From assembly GCF_003014715.1 (NCBI RefSeq), contig NZ_PYAV01000009.1, positions 62,001 to 126,000 on the forward strand: DNA of 64,000 bases, given 5' to 3'. How positions within the stretch are numbered: position 1 is the first letter of the stretch; each line of letters opens with the position of its first letter. Under the pieces are notes generated by a model. It did no database searches. It worked only from the letters and a program-made list of their open reading frames with translations, and was not told the origin of the DNA. This stretch comes from Salsuginibacillus halophilus (lineage in GTDB: Bacteria > Bacillota > Bacilli > Bacillales > Marinococcaceae). This document shows, one piece after another, positions 12,630 through 21,129 of this stretch. The position numbers were made by a program, and so were the translations under genes.

Positions 12630-12706
12630 TGGCGACCCAGGCAGGATTCGAACCTGCGACCTACGGCTTAGAAGGCCGTTGCTCTATCCAACTGAGCTAC
12701 TGGGCC
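12630..12706 (-). tRNA. tRNA-Arg (anticodon TCT)
   Basis: A 77-base cloverleaf on the minus strand. The acceptor GGCCCAG pairs with CTGGGTC, followed by discriminator G and an encoded CCA. The anticodon stem is ACGGC/GCCGT with loop CTTCTAA, giving anticodon TCT (reads AGA/AGG). The T-arm carries GGTTCGAATCC. It is a single tRNA with its own terminator. Confidence 0.95.
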
Positions 12707-12847
12707 GCGGTGTACGACTGCTTTTTGCAGCGGACGACACAAATTATAATAGCGAATTTCAACCGCAATGTCAACTCGTTTTCTGTAAGTGCACGACCCG
12801 TCTTGCAACAAACTTCTATAGGCTAGAGACGTCTGCTGACAAGCTCG

Positions 12848-13363
12848 TTAAAAATGTTTCTGCCAATCTTCAATTTCACTACCAGTTTTAGTTTCGTAAA
12901 AACGAACTTCAACAACTTGTCCATCACCGGTCGTTACAATTGCATAAGATGGTATTGTCGTCTGTCTTGGAAATAGAAGACTGCCAGGGTTAAGCAGCAC
13001 AGTACTACCGACTTTGTAAGCTTCAGGGACATGCGAGTGCCCAAAACAAGCAAGACTCGCTTCACTTTCTTCAGCTTTATAAAGCAATGACTGATGACTC
13101 ATTTTCACGTTGAGCAGGTGTCCGTGTGCAGCAAAAACGTTTAAACCACCTGCCTGCACCGTGATTTCTTCTGGAAATGTTCCAGACGGATCGCAGTTCC
13201 CGTTTACGACATAAAAGTTTTCAAGCTCCGGTGCAGATGCTTTGAGTTCTGAATCACCGCAATGTATGACTGCCTGGACTTCGGCTTCATGCCGTTTGTA
13301 AACTTTGGCAACTTCTTCAACAGCCCCGTGACTGTCACTCATTACTAAAAGTTTCTCTCCCAT
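12848..13363 (-). CDS. ysnB: YfcE/YsnB-type metallophosphoesterase
   Basis: A 171-residue calcineurin-like phosphoesterase. Metal-binding motifs appear in order: SDSHGAVEEV (N-terminus), HCGDSEL, NGNCD, AHGHLLNV and CFGHSHVPE. The family hydrolyses phosphodiesters in vitro with manganese; the physiological substrate is unknown. It lies two bases after rdgB and is last in the rph-rdgB-ysnB operon, as in B. subtilis. Confidence 0.88.
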   Translation of the reverse strand: MGEKLLVMSDSHGAVEEVAKVYKRHEAEVQAVIHCGDSELKASAPELENFYVVNGNCDPSGTFPEEITVQAGGLNVFAAHGHLLNVKMSHQSLLYKAEESEASLACFGHSHVPEAYKVGSTVLLNPGSLLFPRQTTIPSYAIVTTGDGQVVEVRFYETKTGSEIEDWQKHF

Positions 13364-13365
13364 TT

Positions 13366-13968
13366 TTATTCACCCTCTTGAAAAATTTCATTCCACACAT
13401 GTAAAAGCTGCTTCAACGCTTCATGCCTATGGCTCTGTGCATTCTTCTCTACAGAACTTAACTCGGCCATCGTGCAACCAAGTTCCGGCAGATACATTAG
13501 TGGATCATAACCAAAGCCGTTCGTCCCTTGAGGTTCCATAGCAATCACGCCTTCAATTGTTCCTTTTACAGTCAAAGTTTCTTTTTCCGGCCGGGCAACT
13601 GCAAGCACACAAACAAACCGAGCTGTCCGCTCTTTTTGTGGCAGCCCTTGAAGTTTTTCAAGCAGCAAATCATTGTTGGCGCGATCGTCTTTTTGAGGGC
13701 CGGCAAACCGGGCCGAATATACGCCTGGCGCTCCATCTAAAGCATCAACTTCAAGTCCTGAGTCATCAGCAATCACAGGCATATTTAAGGCTTGTGCAGC
13801 AGCTTCAGCTTTAATTGCTGCGTTCTCTTGAAACGTGGCACCGGTCTCTTCTGCTTCCGGCGCCGCGGGAACATCTTTTAACGTTAACACTTCCGCACGG
13901 TCTTGCAGCATTTCCCGAAACTCTGCTGCCTTACCTTCATTATTCGTCGCAATTAAAACTTGACGCAT
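13366..13968 (-). CDS. rdgB: dITP/XTP pyrophosphatase (RdgB/HAM1 family)
   Basis: A 200-residue enzyme that clears non-canonical purine nucleotides (dITP, XTP) from the pool. The N-terminal [36 protein letters not shown] and C-terminal [19 protein letters not shown] with SHRHEAL are complete. It starts inside the 3' end of rph (29-base overlap) and abuts ysnB, so the three are probably co-translated. B. subtilis name ysnA. Confidence 0.94.
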   Translation of the reverse strand: MRQVLIATNNEGKAAEFREMLQDRAEVLTLKDVPAAPEAEETGATFQENAAIKAEAAAQALNMPVIADDSGLEVDALDGAPGVYSARFAGPQKDDRANNDLLLEKLQGLPQKERTARFVCVLAVARPEKETLTVKGTIEGVIAMEPQGTNGFGYDPLMYLPELGCTMAELSSVEKNAQSHRHEALKQLLHVWNEIFQEGE

Positions 13969-14731
13969 CCGGCGAAACTCCTTTCATCCAATCTGGAATG
14001 TCTTGATGAATCTCTGTTAGTGCATGGCGCTGTGCCTCAATTAATTGCTGAATACCCTGTTCCCCGAAATCAAGCAGTTCATTCATCTGTGCGCGGGTGA
14101 AGGTGGCTTCTTCGCCCGATCCCTGGACCTCGACTAACCGGCCGCTAGCTGTCATAACAATATTCATATCAACATCTGCTGCAGCATCTTCTTCATAACA
14201 TAAATCTAAGAGCGTCTGTCCTTCTCCGTCAATACCAGCAGACACAGCCGCAAGTTCTTCAACGACAGGGAAGGTGTTAAGCTTGTTCTGTTCTACCATG
14301 CGAGCAAGCGCCATCGCTAATGCAGTAAATGCACCTGTAATACTTGCCGTTCTTGTCCCACCATCTGCTTGAATAACATCACAATCCACCCAAATCGTGC
14401 GTTCACCCAGCTTTTCAGTGTCAACAACAGTACGCAGTGCCCGGCCGATTAACCGCTGAATCTCCATTGTTCTTCCGGTCAACTTTCCTTTTGCGGCTTC
14501 ACGGATGTTACGCTGTGCCGTCGCCCGCGGCAGCATTGAATATTCAGCAGTGACCCAGCCGCGACCTTGATTGCGCAAAAACGGGGGCACCTTTTCCTCC
14601 ACTGTCGCTGTACAAATGACTTTTGTTTCTCCAGCTGTAATTAACACCGAGCCTTCTGGATGTTTTAAATAATCTGTCTCTATTGTTACCGTTCGCAGTT
14701 CATTCGGCTCAAGTCGTCCATCTTTTCGCAA
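13940..14731 (-). CDS. rph: Ribonuclease PH
   Basis: A 263-residue phosphorolytic 3'-5' exoribonuclease for tRNA 3' end maturation. Conserved parts are the N-terminal [13 protein letters not shown], the phosphate-binding [12 protein letters not shown] and [25 protein letters not shown]. The start is TTG with AAGGAGGAAATACG upstream. It is slightly longer than the roughly 245-residue family norm because of a C-terminal tail (from about residue 245) that overlaps rdgB. Confidence 0.94.
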   Translation of the reverse strand: MRKDGRLEPNELRTVTIETDYLKHPEGSVLITAGETKVICTATVEEKVPPFLRNQGRGWVTAEYSMLPRATAQRNIREAAKGKLTGRTMEIQRLIGRALRTVVDTEKLGERTIWVDCDVIQADGGTRTASITGAFTALAMALARMVEQNKLNTFPVVEELAAVSAGIDGEGQTLLDLCYEEDAAADVDMNIVMTASGRLVEVQGSGEEATFTRAQMNELLDFGEQGIQQLIEAQRHALTEIHQDIPDWMKGVSPDASSFNCDE

Positions 14732-14765
14732 CGTATTTCCTCCTTCAATTTACGATTTTACAAAA

Positions 14766-14797
14766 TAGAAAAACAAGGAAGCCTCAACTTCCTTGCC
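14766..14797 (-). terminator. Terminator between gerM and rph
   Basis: The hairpin at 14774-14795 has arms CAAGGAAG and CTTCCTTG, with TTTTT after it on the minus strand. It would separate the gerM side from rph, so rph needs readthrough or a promoter inside 14732-14765. Confidence 0.75.
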
Positions 14798-15092
14798 GGC
14801 GTGTAGACAGAATAAGTTGTCGTAAATGAACAAGGGTAAATACTGTCTCAAACACTTAACACTCATACTTCGAGAGCAAAGAATAACGGTTTTCTACGAT
14901 GTGCTCAGCTCTTAAGATCTCTCTATCGTACCGGGTACGTTTTTTATAACAGTACTTAAGTACGTGCCACGATAACAGTTACAGGTGTTTGCCTTTGTAA
15001 ATGATCGATAACCCTGCGGCCAGGCTGCTTGTCAAAATTTGAAGTGCAGTTAGAAGAAACACATTTAAGCCCGGCCACAGATAGGATTGTCC
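14798..15092. other. Gene-free spacer between gerM and the rph terminator
   Basis: No ORF is convincing. The sequence TGTAGACA lies at 14812-14819, just past the terminator hairpin, and resembles the ends of the R elements. The palindromic stretch GTACCGGGTAC and a TTGACA hexamer also occur. No core module or flanking duplication is recognisable. Confidence 0.4.
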
Positions 15093-16175
15093 TTAAAAAG
15101 CAGTCTTATTAATAAACGACGGCCGCGACACGGGCTCACTTACATGTTGAAGTGCCTCTTTTGTAACTGCTTCTTCATCCACCTCAATATTTACGTCTTC
15201 AACATCTTCAAGTTCCGTTAAAGTTAACACTAGTGCATCCATAGCTGCTTCATTGAATTCATCAGATACACTTTCAAAACTTACCGATACGGTATGATCA
15301 TCGATTTCCGGTGTGCCAGCTACAGTGACACCGTCGGCTAAAGGCGAGTAAAGCGGGCTTTTTGAAGAAGGACCTTCTTCTAATCCTGAAACGATGGCAG
15401 CAAATTCATCCTCGCTTTCAGACATTCGCTTAGTCACCGGTACATAGTACGTACCATTACGGTGATCCCGGGCAAAATACAAAGTATGTGATTCAGCAGC
15501 ATGCATATCCAAAACCCCGGCACTTTCGTGGTTAATCCCGTGCTCCCGTGTCCAGCCATCACCTACGGGCGTTTCTGCAACCGGCATAACTTCTTGTTCA
15601 TGGCCATTAATTAAAATTTGAATGCGGTCAACTTCTTCGTATTGGGTTAACGTCCATGTAACCGCCTGCAGCACAGCTTCTTCACGATCTTCTGGATAAG
15701 TGGTCACTTCTTCGGAAAAGTCTGCTACCGCAGTTCCATCTTCCTCAAGGTTTACCCCCAACACTTCAGTTCCCGGTGGCAAGACCGGCTGAAATCCGTC
15801 CGGAAGCATTGACGTAACCGGCCCATCCATCACTAAATATTCAAGCGACTGCTGCAGAACCCCTTTTTCTACTGGAAGCGACAGCGTTTGCGGTACAACC
15901 ATATCTTCATCATCTAAAAGATAAAGCTCTCGTTCCACATAAACTTCTTCTCCTTCTTCTTCCTCGACAGCATCGTCATCGGAAGGTTCGATATTGATTT
16001 CACTGGCGAGGTCTTCAGGAAGTTCACCCTCTTCCCATGTGGTTGTACCTTCTTCACCGAAATCAATGTCATCTAACGTTTCCGCGTTATCGGTTGCTTG
16101 ACTGCATCCGGCAACGACAAGCGCTGTCGCCATCATCGTTACAGGTACAACGGTCCGGAATCGTTGTTTTTTCAT
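15093..16175 (-). CDS. gerM: GerM, spore germination/sporulation lipoprotein
   Basis: A 360-residue exported protein. The ATG at 16175 is chosen because GGAGGGAC precedes it and the following MKKQRFR-hydrophobic-VVAGC is a lipoprotein signal with lipobox Cys at residue 24. An extremely acidic linker (about residues 28-75) follows, then two GERMN domains (about 95-205 and 230-350). GerM supports septal peptidoglycan remodelling in sporulation and germination. It follows murI as in B. subtilis. A longer in-frame start 21 codons upstream has no ribosome binding site. Confidence 0.9.
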   Translation of the reverse strand: MKKQRFRTVVPVTMMATALVVAGCSQATDNAETLDDIDFGEEGTTTWEEGELPEDLASEINIEPSDDDAVEEEEGEEVYVERELYLLDDEDMVVPQTLSLPVEKGVLQQSLEYLVMDGPVTSMLPDGFQPVLPPGTEVLGVNLEEDGTAVADFSEEVTTYPEDREEAVLQAVTWTLTQYEEVDRIQILINGHEQEVMPVAETPVGDGWTREHGINHESAGVLDMHAAESHTLYFARDHRNGTYYVPVTKRMSESEDEFAAIVSGLEEGPSSKSPLYSPLADGVTVAGTPEIDDHTVSVSFESVSDEFNEAAMDALVLTLTELEDVEDVNIEVDEEAVTKEALQHVSEPVSRPSFINKTAF

Positions 16176-16253
16176 ATGTTGTCCCTCCTCGCACGAATTA
16201 TAGTTCATATATACGTGTCCAAGGAGGGAATAGACCATATTTTCATATCCAAG

Positions 16254-17060
16254 CTATGCGGTTGAACTTAAAGATACCATTGTCACCGTAAAAAGGCGGA
16301 CATCAAGCCACGTCTTTGCCATTGCTTGAAAATAATCAGCTTCTCCGGTCGTAAAAAAGTGATGAACCGGTTCGCGTTCCTCTGTATATAAAAGGTTTTG
16401 GTGATATAAAAGTGTGCTGACTTCGCGAGCTGTTTCTTCCCCTGACGAAATCAGTTTCATTTCACGCCCGACAGCTTGCTGAATCCAATTCGTTAAAAGC
16501 GGATAATGCGTACAACCAAGAATCAAGGTGTCGCAATCTTTCTGCCGCAGAGGTTGTAATGTAGATTCAACCGTACGGTAACCACCAGCTTCAAGAAAGC
16601 CGCCGCTTTCCACAAGCGGTACAAATTCAGGACAGGCCAGGCTCGAAACCTCCACTTGCGGGTGAATGGTGCGAAGCGCATCTTCGTATGCCCCGCTTGC
16701 AATCGTCCCTTGTGTACCAATGATAGCGATTTTGTGTGTTTCTGTCGATTTAATCGCCGCTAAAGCACCAGGGTGAACGACACCAACAACTGGCATATTA
16801 AGCTTTTCTTTTACTTCATCAAGGACGACAGCTGTTGCTGTGTTACACGCAATCACGAGCATTTTAATATCATATATAAGTAGTTCATTGATCATTTCCC
16901 ATGTATACTTACGTACTTCTTCTTTCGGGCGCGGCCCATAGGGACAACGTTGTGTATCTCCGATATACACCATTTGTTCCTTCGGCAGCTGCCGGGCGAT
17001 TTCTTTTGCCACAGTTAAGCCGCCAAGGCCTGAATCAATCACACCGATTGGTCGATCCAC
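16254..17060 (-). CDS. murI: Glutamate racemase
   Basis: A 268-residue enzyme that makes D-glutamate for peptidoglycan. Catalytic cysteines are in VIACNTATAVVLDE and LGCTHYPLL; the N-terminal IGVIDSGLGGLTV and YIGDTQRCPYGPR are typical. The GTG at 17060 (VDRPIGVIDSG) is chosen because GAGGGAG lies about six bases upstream and it avoids overlap with the preceding gene; the longest frame starts 21 codons earlier. B. subtilis calls the syntenic gene racE. Confidence 0.93.
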   Translation of the reverse strand: MDRPIGVIDSGLGGLTVAKEIARQLPKEQMVYIGDTQRCPYGPRPKEEVRKYTWEMINELLIYDIKMLVIACNTATAVVLDEVKEKLNMPVVGVVHPGALAAIKSTETHKIAIIGTQGTIASGAYEDALRTIHPQVEVSSLACPEFVPLVESGGFLEAGGYRTVESTLQPLRQKDCDTLILGCTHYPLLTNWIQQAVGREMKLISSGEETAREVSTLLYHQNLLYTEEREPVHHFFTTGEADYFQAMAKTWLDVRLFTVTMVSLSSTA

Positions 17061-17088
17061 CTGTACTCCCTCGTTTACTTGCTTATTT

Positions 17089-17535
17089 TTATTTGCGTGC
17101 CTTGTCTGCTTCCATTTCATCATGTAAGGCAGCTAACGTTTCTTCTAGCCGGTTAACTTCTTCTTCTGAAAACTTATCGAGTAACTCACTTAAGTATTCT
17201 TGCCGCTTTTTTACGACTTCCTGAATAATGGTCTCGCCTTTTTTCAAAAGGTGAATCCTGACGACACGGCGGTCCTCTTCATCTTTCACCCGTTCTACAA
17301 GATCATTTTTCTCCATACGGTCAACAAGATCTGTCGTGGTACTACAGGCAAGATACATTTTATTCGAAAGTTCACCAATGGTCATATCACCTTTATCATG
17401 CAGCCACTGCAGCGCAACAAACTGCGGTGGTGTAATCGGAAATTGATTTAGGATCTCGCGACCGCGCTGTTTCACAATATAGGCAATGCGCCGTAACGAC
17501 TTTTCCACATTTTCTACTTGAGGCTTTTCAGTCAT
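17089..17535 (-). CDS. ysmB: MarR-family transcriptional regulator, YsmB-like
   Basis: A 148-residue winged-helix regulator. The DNA-binding core is MTIGELSNKMYLACSTTTDLVDRMEKNDLVER, with the wing DEEDRRVVRIHLLKKG. The ATG at 17535 is preceded by GGAGGAAATGA; a longer frame upstream lacks support. It is the first gene of ysmB-murI-gerM, the same order as B. subtilis. The ligand and regulon are unknown. Confidence 0.88.
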   Translation of the reverse strand: MTEKPQVENVEKSLRRIAYIVKQRGREILNQFPITPPQFVALQWLHDKGDMTIGELSNKMYLACSTTTDLVDRMEKNDLVERVKDEEDRRVVRIHLLKKGETIIQEVVKKRQEYLSELLDKFSEEEVNRLEETLAALHDEMEADKARK

Positions 17536-17651
17536 TTCATTTCCTCCCCACGCCATCTTCCCTTTTTGGGTTGAAGCGGCGGTACATGCTTGCACTTCTC
17601 ATTTTCGCTGTTTTTCGCACGGAATGCAAGCCGCGCCCAGGATATTCCTGA

Positions 17652-17686
17652 CACAAAACAGAACCGCCCTGCAGAAGAGCGGTTCT
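17652..17686 (-). terminator. Terminator of ptsHI
   Basis: The hairpin at 17660-17686 has arms AGAACCGC and GCGGTTCT, followed on the minus strand by GTTTTGTG. It begins seven bases after the ptsI stop. Confidence 0.75.
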
Positions 17687-17692
17687 AACGGT

Positions 17693-19417
17693 TCATTCGT
17701 CACTTGTGACCTTTTCGCGAACAAGTTCAGCCACTTCTTCAGCTGTACTTTTTCTTAGTGCTTCTGCAGCTAAACGCTCCATTTTTTCAACAGAAAGCGA
17801 GCGAATCAGGCTCCGGGCAGGCAGTACAGAAGTTGCACTCATGCTGAATTCATCAAGCCCTAAACCGAGTAGAAGCGGGATTGCTGTCTCTTCACCAGCC
17901 ATTTCACCGCACATACCGGCCCATTTTCCTTCATTATGTGCTGCAGTAATTACTTGTTGCACTAAGCGCAGGACTGCCGGGTGATAAGGTTGATACAAGT
18001 GCGACACTTTTTCACTCATACGGTCAACAGCCAGCGTATATTGAATTAAGTCATTTGTACCGATACTGAAGAAATCAACTTCTTTTGCAAAGATATCAGC
18101 ATGGACAGCTGTTGCCGGAATCTCTACCATGATCCCGACCTCAATGTCATCACTAACGTCTGTACCTTCGCTTTTCAGTTTTTGGCGTTCTTCATCAAGC
18201 AGTGCCTTAGCTTCTCTGAATTCTTCAAGGGTTGCTACCATCGGGAACATGATCTTTAAGTTACCATATGCACTTGCGCGAAGTAGTGCACGCAGCTGTA
18301 CACGGAACATATCTGTTTCTTCTAAGCAAAGACGGATTGCCCGGTACCCGAGAAATGGATTCATTTCTTCAGGAAGATCAAGATAAGGCAGTTCTTTGTC
18401 ACCACCAATATCAAGTGTCCGGATAACAACAGGTTTACCATTCATTGGTTCGACAACTGAGCGGTAAGCGTTAAACTGCTCTTCTTCATCCGGCAGTTCA
18501 TTACGGCCCATGTATAAAAACTCTGTACGGTATAACCCGATCCCTTCTGCACCATGACTTTGTACGCCTGTCATATCTTCAGGAGTACCGATGTTTGCAG
18601 CGAGCTCTACATGTTTCCCGTCTGCAGTCACAGAAGATTCGTTTACAAGCTTCTCCCACTCCGCTTTCTGAGCTTCAAAAGCTTTTTGTTTTTTCTCGTA
18701 TTCCCGCAGTTGATTTTCATCAGGATTGATGATGACAATCCCTTCAAACCCATCTACAATGACTTGATCCCCATGTTGAACGCGGGTGGTCGCCTCTTTT
18801 GTTCCAACAACAGCCGGAAGCTCTAAAGAGCGGGCCATAATCGCAGAGTGAGAAGTTCTTCCACCAATGTTTGTAACAAAGCCGAGCGTATAGTCACGGT
18901 TAAGCTGGGCTGTGTCAGAAGGTGTTAAATCTTCAGCGAAAACAATCGTTTCTGTCGCAATATCTTGAAGCGACGTATGCGTTACGCCAAGCAAGTGATG
19001 CAAAACGCGCGTTGAAACATCGCGAATGTCAGAAGCGCGTTCTTTCATGTACTCATTATCCATGCCTTCAAACATTGTGACATACATATCAGAAACCTCT
19101 GTTAAAGCTGCTTCAGCATTCATCGTTTCTTCAGTTACTTTTGCATAAACTGCATCAAGCAGCTCCGGGTCTTCAAGGACGAGCAGGTGGGCGGAAAAGA
19201 TTTCAGCGTTTTCTTCTCCCTGCTCTTTTAATGTTTTCGCTTTGATCGCTTCAAGCTCTTGTTTTGCAGAAGTTACGGCTTTTTGAAAGCGGCTTTTTTC
19301 TGCTTCCGGATCTTCAACCTTTGTTTTATGAAACGATGTATCCGGCGCTTCAAGAATAAAAGCTTCAGCGATCGCGTAACCGCGCGAAGCTGCAATGCCT
19401 TCGATTGTTGTTGTCAT
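17693..19417 (-). CDS. ptsI: PTS enzyme I (phosphoenolpyruvate-protein phosphotransferase)
   Basis: A 574-residue soluble enzyme that passes phosphate from PEP to HPr. The active histidine is H190 in [13 protein letters not shown]. The C-terminal PEP-binding barrel includes LYRTEFLYM and [21 protein letters not shown], and MCGEMAG carries the conserved catalytic Cys. The start overlaps the ptsH stop by one base (TAATG). In B. subtilis ptsHI lies with ptsG elsewhere; here it sits between gerE and ysmB. Confidence 0.97.
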   Translation of the reverse strand: MTTTIEGIAASRGYAIAEAFILEAPDTSFHKTKVEDPEAEKSRFQKAVTSAKQELEAIKAKTLKEQGEENAEIFSAHLLVLEDPELLDAVYAKVTEETMNAEAALTEVSDMYVTMFEGMDNEYMKERASDIRDVSTRVLHHLLGVTHTSLQDIATETIVFAEDLTPSDTAQLNRDYTLGFVTNIGGRTSHSAIMARSLELPAVVGTKEATTRVQHGDQVIVDGFEGIVIINPDENQLREYEKKQKAFEAQKAEWEKLVNESSVTADGKHVELAANIGTPEDMTGVQSHGAEGIGLYRTEFLYMGRNELPDEEEQFNAYRSVVEPMNGKPVVIRTLDIGGDKELPYLDLPEEMNPFLGYRAIRLCLEETDMFRVQLRALLRASAYGNLKIMFPMVATLEEFREAKALLDEERQKLKSEGTDVSDDIEVGIMVEIPATAVHADIFAKEVDFFSIGTNDLIQYTLAVDRMSEKVSHLYQPYHPAVLRLVQQVITAAHNEGKWAGMCGEMAGEETAIPLLLGLGLDEFSMSATSVLPARSLIRSLSVEKMERLAAEALRKSTAEEVAELVREKVTSDE

Positions 19418-19680
19418 TATTCGCCTAAACCTTCTTTCACTACTTCCTCGATTGCCTGCATCGCTTCTTCTTCATCACTGCCGTCAACTTTAATTGTCAC
19501 TTCCGCCCCTTGTCCAACGCCGAGAGACATAACACCCATGATCGACTTTAAGTTGACTGATTTTCCGTTATACTCTAGGTTTACATCGCTTGCAAATTGT
19601 CCCGCTTTATTCACGAGCTGTGTCGCTGGGCGTGCATGAATTCCTGTTTCACTAGTAATGGTAAATGTTTTTTCCTGCAT
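19417..19680 (-). CDS. ptsH: Phosphocarrier protein HPr
   Basis: An 87-residue HPr with both control sites: H15 ([11 protein letters not shown]), phosphorylated by enzyme I, and S46 ([10 protein letters not shown]), the HPr kinase site used for CcpA-dependent catabolite control. The AAAGGAGAA ribosome binding site precedes the ATG. It has a long leader with its own promoter and hairpin upstream. No sugar-specific EII gene is near. Confidence 0.97.
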   Translation of the reverse strand: MQEKTFTITSETGIHARPATQLVNKAGQFASDVNLEYNGKSVNLKSIMGVMSLGVGQGAEVTIKVDGSDEEEAMQAIEEVVKEGLGE

Positions 19681-19775
19681 AAATCATTCTCCTTTTGCAT
19701 CTTAATTCGAATACTACCCGGCTTTCTATTCACTTTTCCCGTTTCCGATGCGATCTAACCGCAGAACACCGAACG

Positions 19776-19847
19776 TAAAAAAGGCATGAAGAGCATGCAC
19801 TACGCCACTTCGTTTACACCAAGTCCGTCTGCTAGCTCCTCATGCCT
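19776..19847 (-). terminator. Terminator-like hairpin in the ptsHI leader (attenuator or gerE terminator)
   Basis: Arms AGGCATGAGGAGC (19847-19835) and GCTCTTCATGCCT (19794-19782) form 13 pairs with one GU, around a 40-base loop, followed by TTTTTT. A 40-base loop is large for a simple terminator. It lies between the putative ptsH promoter and ptsH, so it may be an attenuator; it could also end gerE transcripts. Confidence 0.65.
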
Positions 19848-19907
19848 GATCGGGTCAGTCACACGCCGGATGTGATTAATTTTGAAAAGCTTTTAATTAC
19901 ATGTCGT

Positions 19908-19936
19908 ATCTTAGCACATCCTGATGGTGCGTGCAA
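19908..19936 (-). promoter_or_regulatory. Putative sigma-A promoter of ptsHI
   Basis: Minus-strand TTGCAC and TAAGAT are 17 bases apart, 50 bases past the gerE stop. The predicted leader is about 220 nt and contains the 19782-19847 hairpin. Confidence 0.55.
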
Positions 19937-19988
19937 CTGAAAAAATGAAAAGCACGTCCACTGCGTATCATACCCTGCATGTACGAGG

Positions 19989-20213
19989 CTATATATTCAG
20001 CTCACCCATACGAATAAGCTCAATGACTGCCTGTGAACGACTGCTGACCCCTAATTTTTGAATCGTGTTCGAGATATGATTGCGTACCGTTTTTTCACTG
20101 ATGTAGAGCTGATCCGCAATCTTTTTTGTCGTATAATCCTGAACGAGCAATTCAAACACTTCTCGCTCGCGTTTCGTTAAGAGAGGACGGGGACCCCGTT
20201 CAACATCACGCAT
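19989..20213 (-). CDS. gerE: GerE, LuxR-type late mother-cell regulator
   Basis: A 74-residue stand-alone helix-turn-helix protein: LTKREREVFELLVQDYTTKK followed by IADQLYISEKTVRNHISNTIQKLGV. GerE modulates sigma-K dependent coat genes in the mother cell. Length and position after sdhB match B. subtilis. AAAGGGTGAC lies before the ATG. Confidence 0.95.
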   Translation of the reverse strand: MRDVERGPRPLLTKREREVFELLVQDYTTKKIADQLYISEKTVRNHISNTIQKLGVSSRSQAVIELIRMGELNI

Positions 20214-20277
20214 CCATTGTCACCCTTTCTGTGTTGACCAAACTCCATTGCACAATCCTTCATTTAAGGAGTCACCA

Positions 20278-20304
20278 CATTTTATGTGAAAAATGAACGG
20301 ACGT
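20278..20304 (-). promoter_or_regulatory. Possible sigma-K promoter of gerE
   Basis: Minus-strand AC, 16 bases, then CATAAAATG, close to the sigma-K pattern AC-N16-CATANNNTA with one mismatch in the last two bases. It lies about 65 bases upstream of gerE, which is known to be sigma-K transcribed in B. subtilis. Confidence 0.45.
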
Positions 20305-20330
20305 GATAGCACAAAGCCCCAGTTTAAAGC

Positions 20331-20366
20331 AAAAACAAAGGGCAGCCCGTTTAGGACAGCCCCTTG
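20331..20366 (-). terminator. Terminator of sdhCAB
   Basis: The hairpin at 20336-20366 has arms CAAGGGGC and GCCCTTTG with an inner stem, followed by TTTTTG on the minus strand, five bases after the sdhB stop. Confidence 0.75.
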
Positions 20367-20370
20367 TTTA

Positions 20371-21129
20371 TTACTTATCGCTTCCGAAGAAGTTTTTAAA
20401 TGACTGAATCGTGGTTTCACGGTTGAGTGCTGCAATACTTGTCGTCAGCGGAATACCTTTCGGACAAGACTGTACACAGTTTTGTGAGTTACCACAGTTG
20501 TGCAGACCGTTTTCATCCATTAAGCCTTCCAGACGTTCAGATTTGTTCATTTCACCTGTTGGGTGAGCGTTGAACAAGCGAACCTGCGATACAGCAGCCG
20601 GGCCGATGAAATCACTATTGTCGTTAACATTCGGACATGCTTCTAAACATACGCCACAAGTCATACATTTTGAAAGCTCATACGCCCACTGCCGCTTGTT
20701 TTCTGCCATACGCGGCCCCGGGCCTAAATCATATGTCCCATCAATTGGAATCCAGGCTTTAACTTTTTTCAAAGCATCGAACATATGACTCCGGTCCACA
20801 ATCAAATCACGAACGACCGGGAATGTTTTCATTGGCTCAAGTTTAATCGGCTGTTCAAGGTTGTCGACAAGCGCTGTACACGACTGGCGCGGCTTGCCGT
20901 TGATCACCATTGAACATGCACCACAAACTTCTTCTAGACAGTTCATATCCCAAACAATTGGTGTTGTCGCTTTTCCTTCAGCGTTTACCGGATTACGGCG
21001 GATCTCCATTAAAGCTGAGATCACGTTCATATTTTGACGATAACCAAGCTCGAACTCTTCTGTATAAGGTTCAGACTCAGGATCGTTCTGCCGGGTCACG
21101 ATAAAGCGTACGGTTTTTTCTTCGCTCAT
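20371..21129 (-). CDS. sdhB: Succinate dehydrogenase iron-sulfur subunit
   Basis: A 252-residue protein. The 2Fe-2S ligands are in CLEEVCGACSMVINGKPRQSC, and the 4Fe-4S and 3Fe-4S ligands in CMTCGVCLEACP and CVQSCPKGIPL. It passes electrons from SdhA to the cytochrome b subunit at the membrane. Its start overlaps the sdhA stop by four bases. Confidence 0.97.
   Translation of the reverse strand: MSEEKTVRFIVTRQNDPESEPYTEEFELGYRQNMNVISALMEIRRNPVNAEGKATTPIVWDMNCLEEVCGACSMVINGKPRQSCTALVDNLEQPIKLEPMKTFPVVRDLIVDRSHMFDALKKVKAWIPIDGTYDLGPGPRMAENKRQWAYELSKCMTCGVCLEACPNVNDNSDFIGPAAVSQVRLFNAHPTGEMNKSERLEGLMDENGLHNCGNSQNCVQSCPKGIPLTTSIAALNRETTIQSFKNFFGSDK

Noticed and set aside
14812-15088. Possible degraded R-like element: TGTAGACA just after a terminator hairpin and TTGTCCTTA near gerM
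   Set aside because: Eight-base end similarity only; no core module and no flanking duplication could be found.
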